Of a stretch of DNA of 64,000 nt, positions 20,338-32,600 are shown piece after piece. Both the position numbers and the translations under genes were made by a program. The stretch covers positions 162,501 to 226,500 of the forward strand of contig CANXME010002414.1 of the NCBI GenBank assembly GCA_948144175.1. Direction: 5' to 3'. Below the pieces are notes generated by a model, which ran no database searches, was not told the DNA's origin, and was given only the letters and a program-made list of their open reading frames with translations. Every line of letters starts with the position of its first letter. Within the stretch, counting starts at the first letter, position 1. The DNA comes from Closterium sp. NIES-65. Its lineage: Eukaryota; Streptophyta; Zygnematophyceae; Desmidiales; Closteriaceae.

Positions 20338-23300
20338 TCAAGAAGTGAGCAAGTGAGGCAAGGTAGGCACAAGACCTAACAGAGTACAGAAGCGCTGATG
20401 ATCACAAGACGCGAGTGCCTTGGTGAAGATATCAGCAGTGTTGGCCTTAGAGGCCACGTACGCAAGGCGCAGCTGACCGCGCTGCTGCAGCTCACGAGCA
20501 AGGAAGTAGAGAAGAGCGATGTGCTTCGTTCTGTGCTCCAGTCTGTGCTCCCGACACAAGGCCAACATGGCCTTGTTGTCTACGTACAGAACTGGAGGAG
20601 AACGAGGCGGCTCTCCCAGGTCAGTCAGCAGGTAGGTGAGCCAGCGTAGCTCCTGTGCAGCCATGGCCCCTGCGTAGATCTCAGCCTCACAACTGGAGCC
20701 GAGAACAGAAGACGAGCGGGTAGACCGCCACGAAACAGAGCCGGAACCAAGGCTGAAGTTGTAACCCTGTGACGACCACTGCGTAGCCTGGTCGTCAGCC
20801 CAAGAAGCGTTTGCGTGACCAGTGAGGACCACTGGAATCCGCCCTCCAAGCACAAGCCCCATGCCCGACGTACTGCACAAGTAGCGCAACACCCTCTTCG
20901 CTGCAGCCATGTGCTCTGGTCTGTGTCTCCCAGGAGCAACATAGCGTGCGAGAATGCTAAGAGGGTATGCAAGGTCAGGTCGAGTGCAGGTCATCAGGTA
21001 CATGAGGCAGCCAACAAGCTCTAAGTACGGGCCACTCGACTCTACGGACTCATCCGAAGGCAGAGTTGAGAGCGAGTGGCGAGTAGACAGAGGAGTGGCC
21101 TGAGGCGAGGAGTACGTGAAGCCGAAGCGCTGAAGGACCTGCTGCACCATGTGTGACTAAGTCAGGGTAATGGTGCGGCGTGCTCTGTCCCGGGTGATCT
21201 GCAAGCCAAGGTAGCTGCGCAGTTCACCTAGGTCTGTGCACGTGTGTCTCTTCTGCAGCTCAGACTTCACGTAGGCGAGTCCAGGAGTGTCAGCTGTGGC
21301 AAAGACCAAGTCGTCGACGTACACGGGGATGTAGAACGGAGGCAAAGAAGTGTCGGTGCGCAGAAACATCGACGGGTTGGCAGTAGAAGGAGCAAACCCA
21401 AGAGCCGCGAACGTAGTCCTCAGTGTGTTGTGCCACTCACGAGGTGCTTGGCGGAGACCGTAGACTGGCCGCCAGAGGCTCCACTGGGTACCAGGAGGAA
21501 AAGACCCAGTGAAGCCAGGTGGGCGGCGCAGCCAGATCTCCTCGTGCAGGCTGCCCTGCAAGAAAGCAGTGCTGAAGTCAAGAGAGTGAAGCTCGTAGTT
21601 ACGGTGAGCGGCTATGTGCAGCAGTACCCGAAGAGTGGTCATCTTCGGGGTGGGAGAGAAGGTCTGAAAGTAGTCAACTCCCTGCCGCTGACTGAAGCCA
21701 CAAGCCACGTAACGCGCCTTGAAGACAGGCGGAGAACCCGGCGGCCGCTTCACCCTGAAAATCCACATGCCACTGACGATGTTCGCCCCAGGCGGGGGAA
21801 CCTCGTCAATGTAGGTGCCCGTGGACTTCCAGGAAGCCATCTCTGCGTCCATGGCTGCCTACCACTGAGAGGAGTAGGGACCCTCTATCGCCTCCGCGTA
21901 AGAGCGCGGAGTCGGGATGTGTGGTGCATCCGGGTCTCCCTTAGGGGCAAGTAGCATGGACATGAGATGGGGTGAAGCAGCCGCAAGACACTGGAACTCC
22001 TCCTGCCTATCCTCAAGGACGTCCGTGCCAAGAGCACACTCACCCCCGACGGACGGAGGACAGACAGACTCACCCTCAGCAACTAGACTAGCAGCGTAGT
22101 CTAGACGACAGCGAGCAGCGAAGTCGACAAGCTCAGCAACTAGGGCAGACGCCGCAGTGGACTCAAAGGAAGGGTCAGTGACGACAGTAGCAAGGAGACG
22201 CATGACAGTAGGACTGGCAGCACGAAGGGAGTCTGACTCCGGGTCAGCATGAGCAGGAAGAGAGGACTCAGGCGGAGAAGGCAAAGGGGCACGCAGAGGA
22301 GCAGTGGATGGACGCAGAGACATCTGGTGCATGCCGGGGACAGGGGGAGGAGGCTGACGCGAACCACAACGACTAGTGCGAGCAGCAAGGACAGGCGACG
22401 CAGGACGAGACGCAGGCTCACGACACTCAACAAGACCTCCAATAGGACCAATGTAGGGAGAAGGAGCAGGCAGAGGAGAGGTAGGCTGTAACTTTGACTC
22501 GGACTGGACAGGCGGTGGACACTCTAAGGGAGGAGCCGGACTAGCAGAGGGTGGAATACCAAGAACCTGCTCAATGAGCAGAACGAAGTACGACCCAACC
22601 GCTCAGCACCACCAGCACCAGAAGGGACAGCACCAGCACCCCGAACGACAGCACCAGCGCCAGCAGCACCCCCAGCTCCAGCAGCGCAAACTCCAGCACC
22701 CTCAGAGGCACCAGCACCAGAAGAACCCTCACCGCCAACACCCCCAGCAGCTCCAGCTCCACCCGGACCACCAGAAGACATAGCAGGTCCACCAGCTCCA
22801 GCACCCCCAGTAGCACCGACGCCCGCACCACCACCAGCTACAGTACTAGAAGCACCCGCAGGCCCAGCAGCTCCAGTACTCCCAGTACGAGCACCTCCGG
22901 GACCCGCGGCACCAGCACCCTAAGCAGCAGCAGAACCTCCAGCACCCGCAGCACCTCCAGCTCCAGCAGCACGCCTCCAGCGCCGGGCAAACCACTCACG
23001 CAGCTCCTGTTGAGAGAGTAGCTCCCGCCGGGACGAAGCACCCGAAGAACCTCCTAGCCCAGCACCACCAGACGCCACACGAGCAGGCCAAGTACCCTCA
23101 GACTCCGCACCCCCAGATGCAGCACCCCTAGGCTCAGCACCCCCAGGCGAAGCACCCTTAGGCTCAGCACCCCCAGTCGCAGCACCCCCAGACTCAGCAC
23201 CTCCAGGCTCAGCATCCCCAGACCCCGCACCCGCAGGCTCAGCACCCCTAGCAGCACCAGAGTCAACAGCTACCTCGACAGGCTCGACTGCGTCTACCTG

Positions 23301-26220
23301 GGACACACGTGAGGGGGCAGGACCCTGAGGGGGGAGGGGGTCTACTGGAGGGGGACCTGGCGTAAGGAAGAGCGGCGGGGGCGGGAGGGACGCAGTGCGG
23401 TAGGGGAAGAGACGGTAGTAGGGAACCGACTCGTCAAACATGACGTCCTGGGAGGACAGAACACGACGCGAGGTGGGGTGGTAGAACTGCCAGCCTGGCG
23501 CATCAGGGGGGAAGCCAAGGAAGATGCAGGGAACAGCACGAGGGGACAACTTGTCCGCAGACAAGTCGCGAACAAATGCCCGAGATCCCCAGACATGGAA
23601 CGCAGACGCATCGCCAACCTTCCCCGTCCACAGCAAAGCAGGGGAGGTCTCCGGCATGGAGACCCGGGGCTGAAGGTTGATCTGATGTGCCGCGTACCTG
23701 ACCGCAAACGGCCACAGAAAATGGGGGGCAGCCGCATGGACCATGGACGTACGAGTGACGTCCATGACCATGCCAATGTGGCGCTCAGCAATCCCATTTT
23801 GCTGCGGAGAGTCCGGAAGCGTGCAAGTCTGGCGGATGCCTAGTGCATGACAGAAGGCTCGCAGAAGGCCAGAGAAGAACTCTTCGCCTATGTCGGAGTG
23901 CAGACGCAGAACAGGAAAGTCCGAGCCGAAACTCTCTCTGAGCTGGAGACGAGCTGCGCGGATCCGGGCGATCAACACCTCAGTGACCTCACCCTTGCTG
24001 CGCAAGGGGAAGACTGTGGTGTAACGCGAGTAGTAGTCAACCACCAGCAGGAAGTAACGCTCGTGACCCTGTCCACGGACGCGGTCTGGGCCCCACACGT
24101 CCATGTGAAGCGTCTGCAGCGGAGCCTCTGTCGGAGGAAACTCGGAGGAGTGAGGAGCAGCGCGCTGCCGCCCCTTGACGCAGGGAACGCAGGTGAGGGC
24201 AGGCCCCAGAGGAAGGGGAGGGAGGGACCGGGGGAGACCAGAGACAAGGACACGGGAAGCCATACCTCAAAGACGAGGCAGGGAGGGGTGACCAATGCGG
24301 TGGTGCCAGAGGAGAGTCTGGTGAGACAGGAGACGACACGAGCAGGGGGCATACTCAGGGCCAGACCTGGACGCCGCAGCAAACACCTGACCCGACGCGG
24401 CTACCTGAGTTGACTCAGCGACTGGAGGAGACTCAGTAGTCAGTGTGTACAGGCTTGACCCCGGCTGATGGGTAAACGTGGCCAAGTGACGGCCCGTACG
24501 AGCACAGGATCAGTGGGTCACTCGCTGACTCGCAGGAGTGAACTGGTGAACCCCTGCATCCTGGAGGTCAGCACCACTCACCAAGTTCGTAGAGAATGAG
24601 GGGAGGTAAAGACGTGACAGGGTGCCAGAAGGGGCCGCCGAACACGGTAGAACAGTGGAGAAGTGGGCAAGGACAAGACCCCTAGAGGGGTCTGCCAGGG
24701 AGACTGCCACTGGCCGACTAAGCGGCGTGAGCGTGGTGCGGTCTCAAAAGAAGGAGCGGGAAGCACCCGAGTCAAGGGTGAAGGTGTGGGTGGCCGGAGC
24801 CGACGCGGTACCTGAGAGCGCAGACTCACCAGCACCTGGGGCAGCAGACTCACTGGCACCTAGAGCAGCAGCCTCAATGCCCGGGTCAGGCGGAAAACAC
24901 CGGTAACAGTCACCCTCATCACTAATAGTCACAGCATACATGGCAGCAAGAATAGCATCATAATCAAGATCAAAGATCGCAACCCCCGCCCTAAACAGCT
25001 CACCCCAGCAAGGGATCTTAGTAGCGTCGGGGAATTGGTGATGCCAAGCATCCGTCAGACGGCCGAAGCAGCGCTGAGCGGAGTGCGGACCCCCACACTG
25101 CTCACTCGCGCGGTCGCTGGTACGGAGAACGTAGGTACAGGGGCCATCACCCCCACCCCGCTCACGAGCAATGTACCACTCACGAAGCTGCTGGCGCTCA
25201 CCACCACCGGAGCCGACCCTCTGCGTAGAGCTGCCCCGATCAGCTCCACCTTCGCCGCCGCTACCTCCACCACCGCCTCCACCTTCGCCACCTCCGCCCG
25301 CACCGCCACCACCGCCTCCTCCTCCGCCTCCACTGCCGCCACTAGCGCCCCCACCCCCGCCACCACTCCCACCGCCACCCCCACCCCCTCCGCCGCCTCC
25401 ACCGCCGCCTCCACCACCCCCGCCAGCTCCTCCAGCGCCCTTGCCCCCCTTGCCCTTGCCTGAGCGGCGTCTCCCGCTAGGGGCAGACGCAGCTCCGACT
25501 GACTCAAGACCAACGAGGCCGGCCGCAGTAGCAGAGGAAACAGAGGGCAAGAGGGGGGGGGGGGAGCACGCCTCAAAGACAGGGGTACGAGGGTCACCAC
25601 GAGAGGCTCCTACAGCGACTATACTCTTCTCTACTGCTAGGAGGCGCTCCTCGAGGAGGTCAACGGTGAGAGTGGTGGGGCAAACAGAGAGAAAGTGGTC
25701 CCTGACCGAGCGAAGGGTGTCAGGGAGCCGGGTGACTATGTAGTAGAGGGTGATGTACATAGGGGGGGGGGTTCTTGGCGCAGAACTCAGCGGGAAGCGC
25801 AGCGCGGTAGCGAATGTCACTAGTGTAAAGGTGCGTAATGAGGTCAGTGACTGTGGGAAAAGCGGCGAGGTACGGCAGTATGAGGCGGCTAAGAGCAGCT
25901 GTGGCAGGGAAAGAGTAGCGTGCAACTACAGCGTCGTACAAGGTCTTTGCACTCTTGTACTGACTGAAATGCGCGCGCTCAACGGTTAGTAAGTGGCGGC
26001 GCACAGCAAGGCGGGCAGCAGCATCGCGCGTGGTCCACTGTGAGCGAACAGTGGCATCAGCATCAGCAGCAGGGGCAGGAGAGGCACCTGAAGTGAGGTC
26101 AAAGAGGGAGAGACCGTCTGCCCTATCGCACTGTAGGAAAAGCTGCAGATCATCTACCCAGACCTCAAAGTCAACAGCCCGACCCTCAGCGTCAAAGGTG
26201 AGAACACTGGGGGTGGCCAT
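20338..26220 (-). pseudogene. Copia B gag-pol, multiply broken
   Basis: Gag begins at 26220 (MATPSVLTFDAEG). The frame shifts at a G-run near 25770. Stops end frames at 24744 (after SGASRSFF, in the protease), 24510, 24267 and 22920, with further breaks near 22500, 21857 and 21155. The order of Gly tract, CCHC motif, protease, integrase, linker, RT (YVDDLVFA near 21315) and RNase H is kept. It is clearly older than copias A, D and E, which agrees with its more diverged LTRs and with its being a target of copia C. Confidence 0.88.
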
Positions 26221-26339
26221 GACAGCAGTAGACTAGCAGAGAGAGCAGCGGGGTAGGGCTGTGCAGTGGCAGAGGCGCTGCTCTTACCGGGTCGGTGGGG
26301 CGGGCCTAGGCAGGCCGGCAGGGACAGGGCCGCGACTGC

Positions 26340-27010
26340 AGTGACTGCGGCGTCTCGGCTGCGGTGATGTGGCGGCTCGGCGGCTCGGCTGCAGGGCGGC
26401 TCGGCGGCTCGGCGGCTCTACGGCTGGGCGGCTGGGCGGCTCGGCGGCAAAGGCGGCTCGGCAGCTCGGCGGTGACGGCGGCTCGCCTGCTCGGCGGGGC
26501 CGGGAAGGGCGGCGGAGGGGCTGAGGAAGGGCGGCGACGGGGCCGCAAGGGGCGGCAACTGGGCCGCTAAAGGGCGGCGACGAGGCCGCTGAAGGGCGGT
26601 GACGAGGCCGCCAAAGGGCGGCGACGGGGCCGCGGAAGGGCGGCAATGGGGCCGCGGAAGGGCGGCAACGGGGCCGCGGAGGGGCGGCGACGTGGCCGCT
26701 GAAGGGCGGCGACGAGGCCGAGGGGGGGAGGGGCCGGCGACGGGGCCGCGAGGGCGGCGCGACGGGGCCGCGAAGGGGCCGCGAGCGGCCATGAGAGGGA
26801 CCGCACGGGGCCGAAAGGGGCCTCGACGGGCCGCGAAAGGGGTCGTGAGGGGCCGTGGGAGGGGCCGCGAGGGGCTGCTAGGGGCCGCGAGGGCGGCGCG
26901 ACGGTGCCGCGAGGGCGGCGCGACGGGGCCGCGAGGGGCCGCTAAGGGGCCGCGAGGGGCCGCGAGGGCGGCGCGACGGGGCCGTAAGAGGGCGCGACAG
27001 GCCACTAAGG
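26340..27010. repeat. GC-rich leader arrays of copia B
   Basis: Units such as GGCGGCGACGGGGCCGC and GGCCGCGAGGGCGGCGCGACG repeat between gag and the primer site (27114-27125). No gene is proposed. Confidence 0.78.
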
Positions 27011-27125
27011 GGAGACACACGGGGCGCGACTCGGGCAGGGGCTAAGCGCACTCCGGGCAGGAAAAAAAAATCGATATTTGGTGGGCCCTAGGAAAAGTTC
27101 CCACTAGGGAACCTGCTCGATACCA

Positions 27126-27254
27126 TGAGAAAACTAGAACGAGAATGAGTTGACTAAGGAATGAAAGTGATACAAATATGAAACCCTAGAATTGTGTACC
27201 CCTGAGTGTCTAACCCGCTACAGCCTACACATGCTAGATCATATAAGTTTGATA
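27126..27254 (-). repeat. 5' LTR of copia B
   Basis: 129 bp next to a primer site. It ends TTTGATA where the partner has TTTGACA. Confidence 0.85.
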
Positions 27255-27259
27255 GTCTC

Positions 27260-27447
27260 TTCAGCAACTATGCACCGCGCCCTAAAAGGTTTCCCTGAAA
27301 TTGACTCGGCATCACTGAACAATCAGACAACGGGTTTTCTCGTCACTGAGCAATCAGACTGCCCGTTTTCTGGCCGAAGTGCCTTCAGACTAGAAGCGAT
27401 TTTTTTTGGGGGGGTCAGGGAGCCTAGAAATTGAAACGTCAGCCCTG
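27260..27447. other. Right segment of the hAT element
   Basis: It carries CAGACT motifs, a T8G7 run near 27401 and the right terminal inverted repeat. No gene. Confidence 0.75.
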
Positions 27448-27455
27448 GGTCTTAC

Positions 27456-28497
27456 CGGGGATACGGCAACTCTGCAGAGCTCGCGTACAACCACTTGAAG
27501 AACCTGTATCAAGCAACAGACAGTGTTAACCAAAGTCGGTTAATGGCGCAATTGACAACGGTCGAAATGAAATCGGACGAGAAGGGAATGGCGTATATCA
27601 GTCGTTGCCGCGAATTGCGCGACAAGCTTCTTCGATGCGGAGGGTCGATTTCAGAAGACGCCTTTGCCACGGTCGTCATCGGCGGCCTTGGTCCTCACTG
27701 GCGCTCCACTCGCGCCATACTCCGAGCCCACGGAAAAATTTCCGAAGCAGCACTTTGCGCCGAAATCCACGCCGAGCAGCAAGACATGGACATGCAAGAA
27801 GAACGACACAAGAAAAAGGCGTCAATACCCGAATTCGCGTTTCACACTCAACGGCGCTACAACAACAACAACAATCGACTGAAAATCGTACCTCCTTTCT
27901 GTCACCTCTGCAAGACTTCAGGGCATCCTCGTACGCACTACCCGAATCGACAGCAGTCAACGTCACCGCAACGCCAGCTTCGCCTTTCAAGCAGTCAAGT
28001 CGCCTCAACGCAAGCGAATCCGACCACTCAAGTACAAGGCTCAACACCATCGACGAGACAGCCTGCGAAAGGAACAAGAAACATCGTCAGTTGCATGGCA
28101 CGGCTAACTGACTCCTGCGTGATAGAGTCACCACCACTTTACTCACCGGAAGAGTACCTCTACAACAGCACGCCTCGCCGCGAGTCACTCCAACCAAATC
28201 TGACATACGCCGCCATCGCTCAAAGTGAGCCGTCCGGGAAGGATACGTGGTTCTTGGATAGTTGTTGTGGACAGCACATGTGCTCTTCAGGACGCTTCGT
28301 TCAACGTGAACACCAACTTCAACGCGAGGTCGTCATCACCGTTGCCATCAATCAGAACCTGCGCACACGACGACAAGGTGTATTGCAACTTCAGTCACGA
28401 GAGATAAACGTCATACTCCAAATGTCGAAAGTTTTGATAGCAGAAGGACTCGGCTACAGCTTACTGAGCGTCAGTCAACTGATGGCGAAGGGCATAC
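27456..28497 (+). pseudogene. Element O gag C-terminus and protease start
   Basis: One open frame. It holds the Gag core (KNLYQATDSVNQSRLMAQL, GGLGPHWRSTRAIL), then a classical knuckle C-x2-C-x4-H-x4 whose last Cys is now Tyr (CHLCKTSGHPRTHY). The protease site reads FLDSCCGQHM, so the Gly of DSG is replaced. Both catalytic features are therefore damaged. The frame runs to LLSVSQLMAKGI, where copia D is inserted at 28498. Confidence 0.85.
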
Positions 28498-28631
28498 TGT
28501 CAGAACATTATAGCTGATGCATGTTTGTAGGCTATAGTGGGGTAGCCCATATGGGGTACAGGTTCCTAGGGTTTGTTATTTGTACCAATTTCTGACTTAG
28601 TCATTTCATTCCCTGTTTACCTATCTTCACA
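28498..28631 (+). repeat. 5' LTR of copia D
   Basis: 134 bp, TGTCAG to TTCACA. The primer site TGGTATAGAGCGGG follows at 28632. The LTR carries the family core TAGGCTATAGTGGGGTAGCC. Confidence 0.93.
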
Positions 28632-28839
28632 TGGTATAGAGCGGGTCCCTCTTAAGGACCGATTTTTTTTAGGGCCCACCCACGATATTCTCTCTGCCCG
28701 GAGCGCCCTACTCTCCCCGAGGCGCGCTCCCCCCCCCCCCCTTAGTGCATTTCCCGCTGCCTTTGTGGGCCCCCCGCGAGTCGCGCGCGAATTTTTTTTT
28801 TAGCGCGCGCGGCTCGGGCCCACGTCGCGCGGGCTTTAC

Positions 28840-29570
28840 GGCCGCGCCGCGCCGCCCTCTCGGCCCGGCTGCGCCCCACCGCCCTCGAACCGGCCACGCG
28901 GCCGCTTCGTCGCGGCCGCGGGCCCTGTTTCTGACGGCCCCGCCGTCCCTTTTTTGACGGCCCGCCGCTGCATTCTGCCGGCCCCGCCGTTTCCTGTCAC
29001 GGCCCCGCCGTCCCCTCTCCCGGCCCCGCCGCTGCACCTTCCCGGCCCGCCGCTGAGCCCTGACGGCCCGCCGCTGCACCTTTTGACGGCCCGCCGCTGC
29101 ACCCTTTGACGGCCCGCCGCTGCACCCTGACGGCCCGCCGCTGCACCTGTTGACGGCCCGCCGCTGCACCCTGTCGGCCCGCCACTACACGTGTCCCGGC
29201 CCCACCGGCGCACCTCTGCTGGCCCCGCCACTGCACACCTGGCCCCGCCGTCCCCTGTCCCGGCTTGCCGCTGCACCTGTCCCGGCCCGCCGCTGCACCT
29301 TTTCCCGGCCCGCCACTGCACCTGTCCCGGCCCCGCCGGCCTCTGTCCAGGCCCCGCCACTGCACTGCGGCCGGACCGCCCAGCAGCAGCCGAGCCGCCC
29401 AGCAGCAGCCGAGCCGCCCAGCAGCAGCCGAGCCGCCCAGCAGCAGCCGAGCCGCCCAGCAGCAGCCGAGCCGCCCAGCAGCATCCGAGCCGCCCGGTAC
29501 CCGGGCCGCCCGAGCCGCCCGAGCCGCCCGAGCCGCCCGAGCCGCCCGAGCCGCCCGAGCAGCCCGAGCG
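28840..29570. repeat. GC-rich leader arrays of copia D
   Basis: Units on CGGCCCGCCGCTGCACC (about 28970-29360), then CAGCAGCCGAGCCGCC (about 29385-29490), then GAGCCGCCC (29510-29560). The frame is open from upstream of the gag ATG, giving a possible Pro-Glu-Pro repeat extension; the conserved start at 29626 is preferred. Confidence 0.8.
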
Positions 29571-29625
29571 GCCTGCTGCTGACCTACCCGACTCTCCCAT
29601 CCCGGTGAGACTTTCAGCTGCTGCC

Positions 29626-32600
29626 ATGGCCACCCCCAATGTTCTCACTTTTGACGCTGAGGGGAGGGCCATTGACTTTGCCGTCTGGATCGAGGACCTG
29701 CAGCTGTACTTACTGTGTGATGCGGTAGATGAGGTCTCTCTCTTTGACTTTGTCTCTGGCGCTGTCCCTGCCCCGCCTGCTGATGCTGACTCTGCCGTTC
29801 GCTCCAAGTGGGCGACCCGCGATGCTGCTGCACGTCTTGCTGTGCGTCGCCACCTCCCTTCCTCTGAGCGTGCCCACTTTAGTCAGTGCAAGACCGCTCA
29901 GGCCTTGTACGACGCTGTAGTTGCGCGCTACTCCTCCCCTTCCTCCGCTACCCTTAGCCGCCTCATGCTACCGTTTCTCTTCCCTGACCTCGCTTCCTTT
30001 CCCACTGTTGCTGACCTCGTTACCCACCTCCGCGCTAGTGACACCCGCTACCGCGCTGCCCTTCCTGCTGAGTTCCGCGCTGCGAACCCTCCTCCCATGT
30101 ACATCACTCTCTACTTTCTCGTCACCCGTCTCCCTGAGTCCCTTCGTGTCGTTAGGGACCAGTTTCTCTCTGTCTGTCCCACCACTCTCACTGTCGACCT
30201 CCTTGAGGAGTCCCTGCTAGCGGCTGAGAAGAGTATTGTCGCTGTAGGGGCCTCTCGGGGTGACCCTCGCACCCCCATCTTTGAGGGGTGTGGTCCTTCC
30301 CCCCTGCTGCCCTCTGTCGCCTCTGCCGCTGCGGCCGACCTCGCTGGTTTTGAGTCGGTCGGCGCGGCGTCTGCCCCCAGCGGCAGACGCCGCCCTGGCA
30401 AGGGCAAGGGGGGCAAGGGAGTGGGTGGAGCTAGAGGGGGCGGTGGAGGAGGCGGTGGGGGTGGAGGGGGGAGTGGGGGTGGCGGTGGGGGTGGTGGCGG
30501 GAGTGGAGGTAGTAGTGGCGGCGGTGGAGGCGGAGGTGGCGGCGGAGGTGGTAGCGGAGGAGGCGGTGGGAGCGGTGGGAGCGACGGTCCTAGTGGGGGA
30601 GGTGGCGGTGGAGACGGGGGTGGCGGTGGAGGCGGGGCTGGCGGTGGAGGAGGGGGTCGGAGTGGCTCGTCCCAGCGGAGCAGCTCTGGGGGTGGCCAGC
30701 GCCAGCAGCAGCAGCAGCAGCAGCCGCAGCAGCAGCCGCAGCAGCAGCAGCGCTCTCGCACCGTCCCCGGCCCTCAGCAGCTCCGTGAAATGGTACTTGC
30801 AGCGTCAACGCGGTGGTGCGCTTGGTCCCTGCCCCTACGTTCTTCGCAGTGGTGACCGTGCAGGGGAGAGGTGTGGAGGCGCCCACACGGCCCGTCGCTG
30901 CTTTGGCCGCCTGACCGACGCCTGGCGTCAGCAGTTTCCGGAGGCCGCTGAGATCCCCCGCTGGGGAGAGCTGTCTAGGGCTGGTGTAGCTATTTGTGAT
31001 CTTGACTTTGATGCTATTCTCTCTGCTATGTATGCTGTGACTGGTAGTGATGAGGATGACTGTTACCGGTGTTTCCCGCCCGACCCGGGCATTGGTACTG
31101 CCGCGTCAGGTACTAGTGAGGCTGCTGCTCTAGGTGCCAGTGCGTCTGTGCTCTCAGGTACTGGTGAGTCCGCCCTCTCAGGTACTCTGTCGGCTTCGGC
31201 CTCTCACACCTTCACCCTTGACTCTGGAGCGTCTCGCTCCTTCTTTAGGGACCGCACCACTCTCACGCCGCTCAGTCGGCCTGTTGCGGTGTCTCTGGCG
31301 GACCCCTCTGGGGGGCCTGTCCTGTCTCGCTTCTCCACTGTCCTCCCGTGTCCGGCGGCCCCCTCTGGCACCCTGACTGGTCTCTACCTCCCCTCGTTCT
31401 CGACGAACTTGGTGAGTGGTGCTGACCTCCAGGATGCGGGTGTCCACCAGTTCACCCCTGCTCGTCAGCGGGTGACCCACTGTACGGAGGCGGATACAGG
31501 TCGCCACCTGGCTACGTTTACACGTCGGCCGGGGTCGAGCCTGTACACACTGACCACTGCTTCTCCTCCAGGTACTGCGTCTGGTAGGGTCCCTTCGTCT
31601 GGTCAGGTGTTTGCCGCAGCGTCCAGGTCTGGTCCTGAGTCTGCCCCCTGTTCGTGTCGTCGTCTGTCTCACGAGACCCTCCTCTGGCACCACCGCCTTG
31701 GCCACCCCTCTCTGCTTCGGCTCAGAGGCATGGCCTCGCGGGTCCTTGTGTCTGGTCTTCCCCGGTCCCTCCCTCCCCTTCCTCCGGGCCCTGGCCCTGC
31801 CTGTGTCCCCTGTGTCGAGGGGCGCCAGCGTGCTGCCCCTCACTCCTCCGAGTTTCCTCCGACAGAGGCCCCGTTGCAGACGCTTCACATGGACGTGTGG
31901 GGCCCAGCCCGCGTCCGTGGACAGGGTCAGAAGCGCTACTTCCTGCTGGTGGTTGACGACTACTCGCGTTACACCACAGTCTTCCCCTTGCGCAGCAAGG
32001 GTGAGGTCACTCAGGTGTTGATCGACTGGATCCGCGCAGCTCGTCTCCAGCTTCGGAGGAGCTTTGGCTCTGACTTCCCTGTTTTACGTCTGCACTCGGA
32101 CAGAGGCGGAGAGTTCTCCTCTACCCTCCTGAGTGCCTACTGTCGTGTGCGAGGCATCCGTCAGACCTTCACGCTTCCGGACTCACCACAGCAGAATGGG
32201 ATTGCTGAGCGCCGCATTGGCATGGTCATGGACGTCGCTCGTACGTCCATGATGCATGCGGCTGCTCCCCATTTTCTGTGGCCGTTTGCGGTCAGGTACG
32301 CTGCGCACCAGATCAACCTCCACCCCAGGGTCTCTCGACCGGAGACCTCCCCAGCCCTGCTGTGGACGGGGAAGGTTGGCGATGCATCGGCGTTCCGGGT
32401 CTGGGGATCTCGTGCGTTTGTCCGCGACCTGTCTGCGGACAAGCTGTCCCCTCGTGCTTCTCCCTGCGTCTTCCTGGGGTTCCCCCCCGACGCCCCTGGG
32501 TGGCAGTTTTACCACCCCACCTCTCGACGTGTTCTGTCCTCCCAGGACGTCACGTTCGACGAGTCGGTACCCTACTACCGCCTCTTCCCCTACCGCACTC

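Larger units (their letters stand above)
12300..27254 (-). mobile_element. Copia B, degraded and split by copia C
   Basis: LTRs at 12300-12426 and 27126-27254 match each other but have diverged by several bases and small indels. GTCTC flanks both (12295-12299, 27255-27259). B's own sequence is 12300-12559 plus about 20300-27254, roughly 7.2 kb, the normal length for the family. The rest is copia C and its LARD. Part of B's 3' UTR was lost at the junction near 20300. Confidence 0.88.
4150..27447. mobile_element. hAT-like non-autonomous DNA transposon, split by later insertions
   Basis: The ends are 11-bp inverted repeats, CAGGGCTGACG at 4150 and its complement ending at 27447. Perfect 8-bp duplications GGTCTTAC lie at 4142-4149 and 27448-27455. 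Eight-bp duplications and CAGGG-type termini are hallmarks of the hAT superfamily. Its own sequence is only 4150-4391, 11717-12299 and 27260-27447, about 1.0 kb. AGTCTGA/TCAGACT motifs recur near both ends, like subterminal transposase-binding repeats. No transposase codons are seen, so it needed a partner element. Confidence 0.85.

Noticed and set aside
30780..30795. Programmed frameshift separating Gag from Pol in copia D
   Set aside because: Copias A, B, C and E read the REWY region in one frame and no slippery heptamer is conserved, so a simple one-base insertion is more likely.
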